Positions 38,917-47,441 of a stretch of DNA of 64,000 bases are shown in pieces. Origin of the DNA: Faecalibacterium prausnitzii (lineage in GTDB: Bacteria > Bacillota > Clostridia > Oscillospirales > Ruminococcaceae); NCBI RefSeq assembly GCF_019967995.1, contig NZ_CP065377.1:620001-684000 (forward strand), given 5' to 3'. The number at the start of each line of letters is the position of its first letter. Position 1 is the stretch's first letter. The translations under genes were made by a program, and so were the position numbers. The notes beneath the pieces are model-generated. The model was not told the DNA's origin. It did not search any database and saw only the letters and a list, made by a program, of their open reading frames with translations.

Positions 38917-40293
38917 ATGGAACGAACGATCACCAAAGAAAAAATCCGGTTCGGCGGGCGGGAGCCGCTGTTCACCCAGAAAGAGCTGCTGCTTCTGACC
39001 GGCCCGCTGCTGGTGGAGCAGCTGCTGGAAGTGACGGTGGGCATGGCGGATACGATGATGGTCTCCCGCTGCGGCGAAGCGGCCATCTCCGGCGTCAGCC
39101 TGGTGGATATGATCAACAACCTCATCATCGTGCTGTTTGCGGCGCTGGCCACGGGCGGTGCGGTGGTGGTCAGCCAGTATCTGGGGGCCAGAGAGCAGAA
39201 GCATGCGGATGCCAGCGCCGGTCAGCTCATCCTGCTCAGCGGCCTGTTCGGCGCGGCGGTGGGCGTCGTCTGCTTTGTGATGGCCCGGCCCATGATCCGC
39301 CTGTTTTACGGCTCGATCGAAGCCGATGTGCTGGACGCCGGTGTGCGCTACCTGAAGGTCATTGCCCTGAGCTATCCGTTCCTGGCGCTGTACAATGGCG
39401 GGGCCGCCCTGTTCCGGAGCATGGGCAACTCCAAGATCTCAATGCAGATCAGCCTGTTGATGAACGTTATCAACATCGTGGGCAACGCCGTCTGCATCTT
39501 CGGTCTGAAAATGGGCGTTGAGGGTGTTGCGTGGCCCAGCGTCCTCTCCCGCGTGGTGGCAGCGGCTCTGATCCTGCGCAAGTGCTATCATAAGGAGACC
39601 GGCAATGTGCTGAGCGTTCCCAAAACGCTGCGGCTGGATGCCGGGCTGTCCCGGCGTATCCTGGGCATCGGCATCCCGTCTGCCTTTGAGAATAGTTTAT
39701 TCGAGGCAGGCCGCATCCTTGTGGTCAGCATGATCTCGACGTTTGGCACGGTGCAGATCGCCGCCAACGCTGTGGCCAACAACCTTGACGGCATGGGCGT
39801 CATCCCCGGCAAGGCGATCAGCCTGGCCATGATCACGGTCGTGGGCCGGTGCATCGGCGCGGGGGATCACGAACAGGCCATCTATTACACCCGCAAGCTG
39901 CTGCTCTGGGCGTACCTTACCATGAGCCTTTCCAATGGCGCGATCCTGCTGTTCGTGAAGCCGCTGGTGGGCATCTATGCACTTTCCGGCGCGACCATGG
40001 AACTGGCCGTTCTGCTGGTGCAGATCCATGCGGGCTGCGCCTTGTTCCTGTGGCCGACTTCCTTCGTGCTGCCCAACGCGCTGCGCGCTGCCAACGACGT
40101 GAAGTTCACAATGGTGGTATCCATCCTCAGCATGGCGTTCTGGCGGCTGGGCTTCAGCTACCTCATCTGTGTCCGGATGGGGCTGGGCGCGGTCGGTGTC
40201 TGGATCGCCATGGTGGTGGACTGGGTCTGCCGCGTGACCTGTTTTGCCGCCCGCTTCCACAGCGGTGCATGGAAGACGAAATATCAAGCATAA
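38917..40293 (+). CDS. MATE family efflux transporter
   Basis: 458 residues with 12 hydrophobic helices in two similar halves. Family marks are LLVEQLLEVTVGMADTMMVS (TM1), ALATGGAVVVSQYLGAREQKHA and, in the second half, GIPSAFENSLFEAGRILV. It exports drugs or metabolites coupled to Na+ or H+. The start at 38917 follows CGTGAGGAACTCT; an upstream in-frame ATG at 38809 overlaps the predicted -10 box and is rejected. It is followed 18 bp later by exoA, with which it may be co-transcribed. Confidence 0.92.
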   Translation: MERTITKEKIRFGGREPLFTQKELLLLTGPLLVEQLLEVTVGMADTMMVSRCGEAAISGVSLVDMINNLIIVLFAALATGGAVVVSQYLGAREQKHADASAGQLILLSGLFGAAVGVVCFVMARPMIRLFYGSIEADVLDAGVRYLKVIALSYPFLALYNGGAALFRSMGNSKISMQISLLMNVINIVGNAVCIFGLKMGVEGVAWPSVLSRVVAAALILRKCYHKETGNVLSVPKTLRLDAGLSRRILGIGIPSAFENSLFEAGRILVVSMISTFGTVQIAANAVANNLDGMGVIPGKAISLAMITVVGRCIGAGDHEQAIYYTRKLLLWAYLTMSLSNGAILLFVKPLVGIYALSGATMELAVLLVQIHAGCALFLWPTSFVLPNALRAANDVKFTMVVSILSMAFWRLGFSYLICVRMGLGAVGVWIAMVVDWVCRVTCFAARFHSGAWKTKYQA

Positions 40294-40311
40294 CATCAAA
40301 GGAGCGATGTG

Positions 40312-41064
40312 ATGAAACTCATCAGCTGGAACGTCAATGGCCTGCGGGCCTGCCTGACCCACGATTTTGCCGCGAGCTTTGCGGCGCTGGATGCCGATAT
40401 CTTTTCGGTGCAGGAGACCAAGATGCAGCCCGGTCAGGCGGATTTCGCCCCGGAGGGCTACACCGAATACACCTATTCCGCCGAGAAGAAGGGCTACTCC
40501 GGCACGGCCTGCTGGTGCAGACAGCCGCCGCTGGCGGTGACGACCGGCATCGGCATCGAGGAACACGACCATGAAGGCCGGGTCCTGACGCTGGAATATC
40601 CGGCGTTCTACCTCGTCAACTGCTACACCCCCAACAGCCAGGACGGCCTGAAGCGGCTGGACTACCGGATGACCTGGGAGGATGCGTTCCGGGCCTATCT
40701 GCTGGCGCTGGATGCGAAAAAGCCGGTCATCCTCTGCGGCGACCTGAATGTCGCCCACACCGAACAGGACATCAAGAACGCGAAGACCAACCGGATGAGC
40801 GCGGGCTTCACCGACCAGGAGCGGGCCAAGATGACCGAGCTGCTGGAGGCCGGGTTTGCCGACAGCTTCCGGGTCCTCCACCCGGACGAGGTGAAATACA
40901 GCTGGTGGAGCTACCGCTTCCATGCCCGCGAGAAGAACGCAGGCTGGCGCATCGACTACTTTATCGTTTCCCGCCGCATTGCCGACAAGATCCGCGCGGC
41001 GGAGATCCACAACGAGATCTTCGGCTCCGACCACTGCCCGGTGGAACTGGTCATCGACCTGTGA
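40312..41064 (+). CDS. exoA: Exodeoxyribonuclease III (AP endonuclease)
   Basis: 250 residues of the EEP nuclease family. NVNGLRA (start), QETKM (metal-binding Glu), GDLNVAH (Asp/Asn of the active site) and C-terminal GSDHCPVEL (catalytic His) are all present. It cuts at abasic sites and degrades 3' ends in base-excision repair. ATG at 40312 lies seven bases after AAAGGAG; the GTG immediately before it is less favoured. Its neighbours, a MATE pump and a small multidrug-export-type protein, suggest convenience clustering rather than a pathway. Confidence 0.95.
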   Translation: MKLISWNVNGLRACLTHDFAASFAALDADIFSVQETKMQPGQADFAPEGYTEYTYSAEKKGYSGTACWCRQPPLAVTTGIGIEEHDHEGRVLTLEYPAFYLVNCYTPNSQDGLKRLDYRMTWEDAFRAYLLALDAKKPVILCGDLNVAHTEQDIKNAKTNRMSAGFTDQERAKMTELLEAGFADSFRVLHPDEVKYSWWSYRFHAREKNAGWRIDYFIVSRRIADKIRAAEIHNEIFGSDHCPVELVIDL

Positions 41065-41101
41065 GCTTCCATTCATTTTGAATCAACAAAGGAGAGTATC
41101 C

Positions 41102-41584
41102 ATGCTCAAGAACTATCTGCTCGTCTTCTTCGTCTCGATGGTGCCCGTGGTGGAGCTGCGCGGTGCCATCCCCATCGGCCTGGGTCTGGGTCTGCCGGTG
41201 CTGCCCACCTACGTCATCTGTGTGCTGGGCAATATGCTGCCGGTGCCGTTCATCTATCTGTTCGCCCGGCGGTTCCTCATCTGGGGCTACCACAAGCCGG
41301 TCATCGGCCCCATCTGCCGGTTCTTCATCGTCAAGGGCGAAAAGGGAGGCCGCAAGCTGGAAGAGAAGGCCGGCAAAGGTCTGACCGTGGCGCTGCTGCT
41401 CTTCGTGGGCATCCCGCTGCCCGGCACCGGTGCCTGGACCGGTACGCTGGCGGCGTCCATCCTCGACATGAAGTTCAAGGATGTCCTCATCGCCTGCATG
41501 GGCGGTGTGCTGCTGGCCGGTATCATCATGGGCCTGGCCAGCATGGGCGTTCTGGGTGCGGCCAGCAGCCTGTTTGCGGTATGA
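41102..41584 (+). CDS. Small multi-drug export family membrane protein (COG2426)
   Basis: 160 residues, four to five helices. VPVVELRGAIPIGLGLGLP and the second re-entrant motif LLFVGIPLPGTGAWTGTLAA are characteristic of this family, which is related to the DedA/SNARE-associated fold. Despite the family name the substrate is uncertain. ATG at 41102 follows AAGGAGAGTATCC. Its stop overlaps the edge of a palindromic repeat, so the repeat abuts the gene without disrupting it. Confidence 0.87.
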   Translation: MLKNYLLVFFVSMVPVVELRGAIPIGLGLGLPVLPTYVICVLGNMLPVPFIYLFARRFLIWGYHKPVIGPICRFFIVKGEKGGRKLEEKAGKGLTVALLLFVGIPLPGTGAWTGTLAASILDMKFKDVLIACMGGVLLAGIIMGLASMGVLGAASSLFAV

Positions 41585-41889
41585 CCCTCTCAGTCATCGC
41601 TGCGCGATGCCAGCTCCCCCGAAGGGGGAGCCCTTGGCAGGCCGGGCAAACCCTGCTGTTCGCATGGGCCCAATTTGGCGCAAGGCAGCGGGCCCTGTCC
41701 GAATGGGCAGCGGCTGCGGGACAATGCTTGAACAAAGAACTCTTGTCAAACTGCCGTGAATCGAGACAGCAGAGCCCGGCCGTTCTCAAAATCAAAAAAC
41801 CTTGCTCATCCAGCGCAGCCACCACCGACTCGCCAGTGGCTCCCCCTTCGGGGGAGCTGGCAAACCTGACACGGTTTGACTGAGAGGGT
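41584..41889. repeat. Long inverted-repeat element, copy D
   Basis: ACCCTCTCAGTCA (41584-41596) is mirrored by the end TGACTGAGAGGGT at 41889. Sub-terminal CAGCTCCCCCGAAGGGGGAG is mirrored by CTCCCCCTTCGGGGGAGCTG. The core of about 190 bp has no gene. The ends resemble the CTCTCAGTC...GAGAGG edges of copies A-C, so this is probably a related but larger element. Confidence 0.75.
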
Positions 41890-41968
41890 GAGGCTGGCAA
41901 TCTTGCGCGAAATGTGTTAGAATAAACAGCAATGTGTCTGTTAAGACAAAAGAAAGGACGAACCAACC

Positions 41969-43357
41969 ATGGATCAGGCTTTGAACCAGAAGATCGACGC
42001 ATTCATTGCGGCGAACAAGGAGCAGTGGCTCAAGGATATTGAGGCACTTGTTTCCATCAACAGTGTGGAGAGCACCCCCGCAGAGGGCGCACCCTTTGGC
42101 CAGGGTGCACGCGCAGCGCTGGATAAGACGCTGGAACTGGCCGCAGGCATGGGCTTTGCCACCCGCAACTGCGAAAACTACATCGGCTATGCAGAGCTGC
42201 CCGGCGCAGACGCCGAGAAGTATCTGGCCACCATCTGCCATGTGGACGTCGTGCCCGAAGGCAACGGCTGGACGGGCGACCCGTTCCAGATGGAGGTCCG
42301 GGACGGCTGGCTCATTGGCCGCGGTGTGGCCGACGACAAAGGCCCCATGATCACCATCCTGTATGCCCTGAAGTTCCTCAAGGAGCAGGGCTATTCGCTC
42401 AAGTACCCCATCCGCGCTCTCGTCGGCGACAACGAGGAGACCAGCATGGCCGATGTGAAGTATTACCTCAAGCATTACCCGGCCCCGGTCTTCTGCTTCA
42501 CCCCGGATGCGGAGTTCCCGGTCTGCAACGGCGAAAAGGGACACTTCGGCGCTGAGCTGGTCAGCCCGGTCTGCAACGGTGAGATCAAGGATTTCGTGGG
42601 CGGCGTGGCCAACAATGCCGTGCCGGACCGTGCCAGCGCGCTGGTCGAGACTGACATCACCAAGCTGAAGAACGCCCCCAACATCACGCTGGAGCCGGAA
42701 GGCAACGGCGTGCGCATCCGCGGCTGGGGCAAGTCCGGCCATGCAGCGACCCCGCAGGGCACCGTCAATGCCATCGGTCTGGTGGTGGACTACCTGCTGG
42801 ACAACGGCCTGTGCAACGAGGCCGAGCGCGCCTATCTGGAAGCGCTGAAAAAGCTGCACTCTTCCACGGCCGGTGAGGGCATCGGTGTCGCCTGTGCCGA
42901 CGGCCCCTTCGGCCCGCTGACCGTCATCGGCGGACGCATCTTCATGCGGGAGGGCAGATTCGTGCAGACGCTGGACAGCCGCTATCCCACCTGCACCACC
43001 GGCGACCGGATGGCAGAGCAGATCCGTGCGGCCATCGGCGAGGGCGCTTCCCTCGAAAACGTCGAGAGCGCGGAGCCGTTCTACATCGGGGCCGACACCC
43101 CTGCCATCAAGGCCTGCATCGACACCTACAACGAGGTCACCGGGGAGAACGCCACCCCGTTCACCATGGGCGGCGGCACCTACGCCCGCCACTTCCCCTA
43201 TGCGGTCAGCTTTGGCCCGGAGCACAACGACGTCAAGCTGCCTGCTTTCGGCGGCCCGATGCACGGTGCCAACGAGTCGGCTCCCATCGACAAGCTGCTG
43301 GAGGCCATGAAGATCTACATCGTGGCGCTGCTGCGCCTTGAGGAGATCGACTTCTGA
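41969..43357 (+). CDS. pepV: M20 dipeptidase, PepV-type
   Basis: 462 residues. Zinc-binding residues are His91 and Asp93 (ICHVDVVP), Asp123 region (GRGVADDKGP), the catalytic Glu156/157 pair (GDNEETS), and the late GGTYARHFP and HGANES segments. It has the lid domain and length of PepV/Xaa-His-type dipeptidases. It hydrolyses dipeptides in the cytoplasm. ATG at 41969 follows AAAGGACGAACCAACC. Its stop overlaps the ATG of the DUF3842 gene by one base, so the two are coupled. Confidence 0.93.
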   Translation: MDQALNQKIDAFIAANKEQWLKDIEALVSINSVESTPAEGAPFGQGARAALDKTLELAAGMGFATRNCENYIGYAELPGADAEKYLATICHVDVVPEGNGWTGDPFQMEVRDGWLIGRGVADDKGPMITILYALKFLKEQGYSLKYPIRALVGDNEETSMADVKYYLKHYPAPVFCFTPDAEFPVCNGEKGHFGAELVSPVCNGEIKDFVGGVANNAVPDRASALVETDITKLKNAPNITLEPEGNGVRIRGWGKSGHAATPQGTVNAIGLVVDYLLDNGLCNEAERAYLEALKKLHSSTAGEGIGVACADGPFGPLTVIGGRIFMREGRFVQTLDSRYPTCTTGDRMAEQIRAAIGEGASLENVESAEPFYIGADTPAIKACIDTYNEVTGENATPFTMGGGTYARHFPYAVSFGPEHNDVKLPAFGGPMHGANESAPIDKLLEAMKIYIVALLRLEEIDF

Positions 43358-43779
43358 TGGCGGCGAAGGTGCTTGTCATCGACGGGCAGGGCGGCGGTCT
43401 GGGCCGGCAGCTGGTGTCTGCCCTGGCAGCGGCCTGCCCGGAGGCAGAACTGACTGCTGTGGGCACCAACAGCCTGGCCGCGAACGCCATGCTCAAGGCG
43501 GGGGCTTCCCGCGCTGCCACCGGCGAGAACGCGGTGGTGGTCAACTGCCGCCGTGCAGACGTCATCGTGGGGCCCATCGGCATCGTCATTGCGGATGCCC
43601 TTCTGGGCGAGATCACCCCGGCCATGGCGGCTGCGGTCTGCCAGAGCGGGGCCAGAAGGGTGCTCGTGCCCATCAACCACTGCGAGAACTACGTGGTCGG
43701 TGTGCCGGATCAGCCCGTCAGCCAGCTTGTGGCGGCTGCGGCCCAGAAAGTGCAGGAACTTTGTTCCGCGATCGGTTGA
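43357..43779 (+). CDS. DUF3842 family protein
   Basis: 140 residues. The N-terminal VLVIDGQGGGLGRQLV is a Rossmann-type glycine loop, and the conserved VGTNSLAANAMLKAGA, GENAVVVNCRRADVIVGPIGIV and LVPINHCENYVVGV stretches fit DUF3842, common in clostridia. No function is established that I know of; nucleotide binding is plausible. The start ATGA overlap with pepV implies joint expression. The motifs show no catalytic residues I can name. Confidence 0.85.
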   Translation: MAAKVLVIDGQGGGLGRQLVSALAAACPEAELTAVGTNSLAANAMLKAGASRAATGENAVVVNCRRADVIVGPIGIVIADALLGEITPAMAAAVCQSGARRVLVPINHCENYVVGVPDQPVSQLVAAAAQKVQELCSAIG

Positions 43780-43799
43780 GCGGACTTTTTTCAAACTTC

Positions 43800-43828
43800 T
43801 TGAAACAGGGAAGGCCGCATGTTAAAAT
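43800..43828 (+). promoter_or_regulatory. Promoter of the GT2 gene
   Basis: TTGAAA (43800-43805), 17 bp, TAAAAT (43823-43828). Confidence 0.65.
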
Positions 43829-43858
43829 AAGAGCGGAAAAGCTCTGGAGGAAATGCGG

Positions 43859-44959
43859 ATGGAAACAAAGTGTGCAAAGCTGCCGCGGGTCAGCATCATC
43901 GTTCCGGTCTACAAGGTGGAAGCCTATCTTCGGACCTGTGTGGACAGCATTCTGGAACAACACTATGAGAATATCGAGATCATTCTTTTGGACGATGGTT
44001 CGCCGGACCGCTGCCCGATGATCTGCGAAGAATATGCACAAAAAGACTCGCGTATCCGGGTAATCCATCAGGAGAACCGGGGTCTGCCTGCGGCGCGGAA
44101 CACGGGCCTGCGGGCAGCAAGCGGGGAGTGGATCATCTGTGTGGATTCGGATGATCTGTGGAAATCGGATCTGCTGGAATCGGTCATGGCGGTTGCGAGC
44201 GATGCAGTGGACCTGATCGCCTTCAGCTATATGCCGTATCCGGAAGGACAGCCGCTGCCGCAGCCCAGCCCGCTTCGCACGGGAACCTACCGCACCGGCG
44301 GGCGGGAACTGCTGAACGCGCTGCAGCTCGGTCTGCTGGATGAATATCACCGCGCCGTGCCGTATTATTTCGGAGCCTGCTGGATCGAACTGGTGCGGAG
44401 AGACTTTCTGGAAGAAAACCATCTCTATTTTGATGAGAGCCTGAAGCAGTGCGAAGATATGATCTGGAACCTGAACCTGCTGGAACGGGCGCATTCCGTG
44501 GGGCTTCTGGACAAAGACCTTTACTATTACCGGCTGCGTCCGGACTCCATGTGCCATATTCACGACAAGCGGCTGCCGGGCTATCTGGATACAGTCGATC
44601 AGCGGGTCGTGGAATTTGGTCAGCGGGAAAAGAAGGACGCAGACTTCTGGGCGGCCTACGATATCTGGCTCATGAAGACGTATGTTCGTCTGTTGGATAA
44701 GTGCTATTTCAACCCCGCAAATCCGGACGGCCCGGTCCAGGCCTGGCGCGCCTGGCGGAAGATGATCGACGACTGCCCGACGCTCCGGCACCTTTCGAAA
44801 GCGCCCCTCAAGGAATTTTGGAACAACCGGAAGCGTTATGTCCCACTGTTCTTTTTCCGGTTCCGGGTGCCGCTGTATCTGATGACACGGCTCACATACG
44901 GGAAATTGCAACGGCACGATCAGGGGTATGCGGACAGAGCCCGCCGCCGTGCGGAATGA
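43859..44959 (+). CDS. Family 2 glycosyltransferase
   Basis: 366 residues. The GT-A core starts VSIIVPVYKVEAYLRTCVDSIL (11-32). Then IILLDDGSPD (nucleotide binding) and the DxD-type motif CVDSDDLW with Asp96/98/99. The C-terminal third is helical and rich in aromatic residues (FFFRFRVPLYLMTRL), possibly membrane-associating. The start at 43859 lies seven bases after TGGAGGA; ATG at 43853 is too close. The base composition is slightly more AT-rich than its neighbours. It stands alone between pepV/DUF3842 and cysE. Substrate unknown. Confidence 0.88.
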   Translation: METKCAKLPRVSIIVPVYKVEAYLRTCVDSILEQHYENIEIILLDDGSPDRCPMICEEYAQKDSRIRVIHQENRGLPAARNTGLRAASGEWIICVDSDDLWKSDLLESVMAVASDAVDLIAFSYMPYPEGQPLPQPSPLRTGTYRTGGRELLNALQLGLLDEYHRAVPYYFGACWIELVRRDFLEENHLYFDESLKQCEDMIWNLNLLERAHSVGLLDKDLYYYRLRPDSMCHIHDKRLPGYLDTVDQRVVEFGQREKKDADFWAAYDIWLMKTYVRLLDKCYFNPANPDGPVQAWRAWRKMIDDCPTLRHLSKAPLKEFWNNRKRYVPLFFFRFRVPLYLMTRLTYGKLQRHDQGYADRARRRAE

Positions 44960-44995
44960 GTTCCCATGTCGGCGCTTGAAAACACATCTTGACGG

Positions 44996-45039
44996 AAAAA
45001 AACATCCTGACCGGACGGATCCGGGTCAGGATGTTTTTT
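44996..45039. terminator. Bidirectional terminator between GT2 and cysE
   Basis: AAAAAACATCCTGACC pairs with GGTCAGGATGTTTTTT. Confidence 0.9.
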
Positions 45040-45057
45040 GCTGCGGCAGGATGCCGG

Positions 45058-45729
45058 TTATTTCGGGCTGCGTTTCCGAATGTCGTGGATGGTCGGCGGA
45101 ACATCGCCCTGCGCGGCCTTCTCCATGGCACTGATGCGGCGGTCGAGGTCGGTGATGCGCTGGGCGACCACATCGGGCAGATCCTGCTGGTCGAGGTCGT
45201 CGGCGGGGTTGACAGCCTTGTTGTTGATGCGGACCACCTCGGCGGGTACACCGACGGCGGTGCAGTTGGCGGGCAGGTTCTTCAGCACCACGCTGCCCGC
45301 GCCGATGCGGGCATTGTCGCCGATGTAGACCGGGCCAAGCACCTTGGTGCCTGCGCCGATCAGCACGTTGTTGCCCAGCGTGGGGTGGCGCTTGCCGGTG
45401 TCCTTGCCGGTGCCGCCCAGCGTGACGCCGTGGTAGATGGTGCAGTTGTCACCGATCTCAGTCGTCTCGCCGAAGACGATGCCCATGCCGTGGTCGATGA
45501 ACAGGCACCTGCCGATCCGGGCACCGGGGTGGATCTCGATGCCGGTCTTATGCCGGCCGCGCTGGCTGACCCACCGTGCCAGAAAAAAGTGCCCGCGCTC
45601 ATACAGCCAGTGCGCGATGCGGTGATAGACCAGAATGTGAAAGCCGGGGTACAGCAGAATGACCTCCAGCACGCTGCGCGCGGCGGGGTCCTTGCGCTGG
45701 ATGTTCCGTGCGTCCTCCAATAAACCCAT
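45058..45729 (-). CDS. cysE: Serine O-acetyltransferase
   Basis: 223 residues. An N-terminal helical part ([33 protein letters not shown]) is followed by a left-handed beta-helix of hexapeptide repeats with the catalytic [17 protein letters not shown] region and [20 protein letters not shown]. It transfers acetyl from acetyl-CoA to serine, the first step of cysteine synthesis. ATG at 45729 follows AAGGGAGGGTTCCCCAC. No cysK is adjacent. The C-terminal 40 residues are more polar than in short forms. Confidence 0.95.
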   Translation of the reverse strand: MGLLEDARNIQRKDPAARSVLEVILLYPGFHILVYHRIAHWLYERGHFFLARWVSQRGRHKTGIEIHPGARIGRCLFIDHGMGIVFGETTEIGDNCTIYHGVTLGGTGKDTGKRHPTLGNNVLIGAGTKVLGPVYIGDNARIGAGSVVLKNLPANCTAVGVPAEVVRINNKAVNPADDLDQQDLPDVVAQRITDLDRRISAMEKAAQGDVPPTIHDIRKRSPK

Positions 45730-45940
45730 GTGGGGAACCCTCCCTTTTCCAATGCCGCCCGCGGCGGCTCTCTCGTTTGAGTATTATGATAACACATCTG
45801 AACTTTAATGTACAGCATTTTGCTAGGGATTGCGGCCTCAAATTTCCGGTTCGGAGGGGGATTTTGGTTTTTCGGTAGAGTAGCTAAAATTTGCTGAGTT
45901 CGGCCCGAAACCTTTTTACAAAGAAAAAAGCCCGGAAGCA
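45730..45940. other. Divergent intergenic region cysE / pyr
   Basis: No gene seen. AT-rich around 45780-45800 (likely the cysE promoter region, GAGTATTATGATAACAC). No T-box or other known riboswitch core is visible. Confidence 0.4.
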
Positions 45941-45970
45941 TTGACACATTTCGCGCTTCTATGATAAAAT
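45941..45970 (+). promoter_or_regulatory. Promoter of the pyrimidine operon
   Basis: TTGACA (45941-45946), 18 bp, TAAAAT (45965-45970). Predicted start near 45977, about 32 bases before the leader reading frame. Confidence 0.75.
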
Positions 45971-46008
45971 ATAACGAAACAAAATGCACGAACAAAGGAG
46001 ACGCCGAC

Positions 46009-46110
46009 ATGCTGTCAAAAATGAACGCAAAACTGGAAAATCAGTTTGCTGCCTTTTTTGCAGTGGGTTCCGTGTTTCCTTTTTTGCGTGATTCGAACTT
46101 TTCCATTTGA
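46009..46110 (+). CDS. pyr leader peptide
   Basis: 33 codons plus stop. ATG at 46009 follows ACAAAGGAGACGCCGAC, an ideal ribosome-binding site. The frame contains two C-TTTTTT-G stretches (46053-46058 and 46080-46085), coding Phe-Phe and Pro-Phe-Leu. Its TGA stop (46108-46110) lies exactly in the loop of the terminator hairpin. The peptide is not conserved-looking or membrane-like, so the act of translating it is probably what matters. The layout copies the pyrBI leader of enterobacteria. Confidence 0.72.
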   Translation: MLSKMNAKLENQFAAFFAVGSVFPFLRDSNFSI

Positions 46111-46128
46111 GGAAAAGTTCTTTTTTTT
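46095..46128 (+). terminator. Attenuator of the pyrimidine operon
   Basis: A perfect 10-bp stem GAACTTTTCC (46095-46104) / GGAAAAGTTC (46111-46120), six-base loop, then eight T (46121-46128). It lies 42 bases before pyrC. I see no PyrR-binding consensus and no antiterminator pairing. A ribosome close behind RNA polymerase on the leader frame would cover the 5' arm and allow read-through. Confidence 0.85.
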
Positions 46129-46169
46129 GCCCAATCGAGCGCACACCAAAAACAGGGAGGTATCGTACC

Positions 46170-47360
46170 ATGCTGCTTGTAAACGCTGTCAACACGGAAG
46201 GACGCCCCATGGAGCTGTTCGTCAGGGACGGAAAGATCGCGGCGGTCGGCCAGGATCTGGAGGCTCTGGCCGGGGAGAACGAGGTCGTTCTGGATGCCGG
46301 GGGGCTTACCGTGCTGCCCGCCTTCGTCGATCTGCACTGCCACTGGCGCACACCGGGCTTTGAATATAAGGAGGACATCGAAACGGGCAGCCGTGCAGCG
46401 GCTGCGGGCGGCTACACCTTCGTCAACCTGATGCCCAACACCAAGCCCGTCTGCTCTTCGGCTGCGCAGGCCGCAATGGTGGAGCAGAAGGCCGCAGAGG
46501 TGGGCCTGTGCGATGTGAACCAGACCGTCTCCATCACCGAGAACTTCGATGGCAAGACGCTGGACCACCTCAAGACCCTGCCCGCCAGCGTCCGGTTCAT
46601 TACCGAAGACGGCCACGGTGTGCAGGACAACGCCACCATGGCGCGGGCCTTCGCCATCTGCACCCAGCGGGACATCACCGTGATGAGCCACGCCGAGGAT
46701 ATGGAGATCAGCCCCTGGGACTACCGCCTGGCCGAGGACATCGAGACGGTGCGCAACTGCTGGCTGAGCGAGTATTACCAGACCCGGCTCCACATGTGCC
46801 ATGTGTCCACCCGCGGTGCCATCGAGGCCATCCAGATGGCCAAGCTGCGCGGGGCCCCCGTCACCTGCGAGGTGACCCCCCACCACCTGTGGTTCACCAA
46901 GGACACCTGCGACTACCGCGTCAATCCGCCCATCCGCACCGCAGACGATGTGGCCGCTCTTGTTGAGGCCATCCGCACTGGCGTGGTGGATGCCATCGCC
47001 ACCGACCACGCACCCCACTCGGAAGAGGACAAGCTCAAGGGCATGGCCGGTATGGTGGGCAGCGAGACGGCCTTCGGCGTCTGCTACACCAAGCTCTGCA
47101 AGGAGGAGGGCCTGCCGCTGGAGCTGCTGGTCCACCTGATGAGCACCCGCCCGGCAGAGATCCTGGGTCTGGCCAAGGGCCAGCTGGAGCCCGGCTACGA
47201 TGCCGACTTCGTGCTGGTGGATCTGGACACCCCCTATACGGTGGACAAGGACAAGCTCCACTCCAAATCCCACAACTGCCCCTTTGATGGCGCACAGCTC
47301 TACGGCAGGGTCTTTGCCACCGTCAAGGGCGGCGAGCTGACCTATCAGGCAGAAGCGTAA
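46170..47360 (+). CDS. pyrC: Dihydroorotase
   Basis: 396 residues, class I amidohydrolase. Metal ligands H-x-H in DLHCHWR (His56, His58), the TPHHLWF histidine and the ATDHAPHSEEDK segment are present. It cyclises N-carbamoyl-aspartate to dihydroorotate. ATG at 46170 follows CAGGGAGGTATCGTACC. It is the first structural gene after the attenuator; pyrF, pyrK, pyrD, pyrE, carA and carB follow on the same strand. Aspartate carbamoyltransferase (pyrB), the step before, is missing from the cluster. Confidence 0.95.
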   Translation: MLLVNAVNTEGRPMELFVRDGKIAAVGQDLEALAGENEVVLDAGGLTVLPAFVDLHCHWRTPGFEYKEDIETGSRAAAAGGYTFVNLMPNTKPVCSSAAQAAMVEQKAAEVGLCDVNQTVSITENFDGKTLDHLKTLPASVRFITEDGHGVQDNATMARAFAICTQRDITVMSHAEDMEISPWDYRLAEDIETVRNCWLSEYYQTRLHMCHVSTRGAIEAIQMAKLRGAPVTCEVTPHHLWFTKDTCDYRVNPPIRTADDVAALVEAIRTGVVDAIATDHAPHSEEDKLKGMAGMVGSETAFGVCYTKLCKEEGLPLELLVHLMSTRPAEILGLAKGQLEPGYDADFVLVDLDTPYTVDKDKLHSKSHNCPFDGAQLYGRVFATVKGGELTYQAEA

Positions 47361-47365
47361 AAATA

Positions 47366-47399
47366 GAATCTCAAAACAGCATTCGCTGTTTTGAGATTC
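47366..47399 (+). promoter_or_regulatory. Perfect hairpin between pyrC and pyrF
   Basis: GAATCTCAAAACAGC pairs with GCTGTTTTGAGATTC over a four-base loop. No T-run follows, so it is more likely an RNA-processing or stability element than a terminator. Confidence 0.6.
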
Positions 47400-47441
47400 G
47401 CCTACATACATAAGAGTAAGAGAGCAACGGAGGAACCAACT

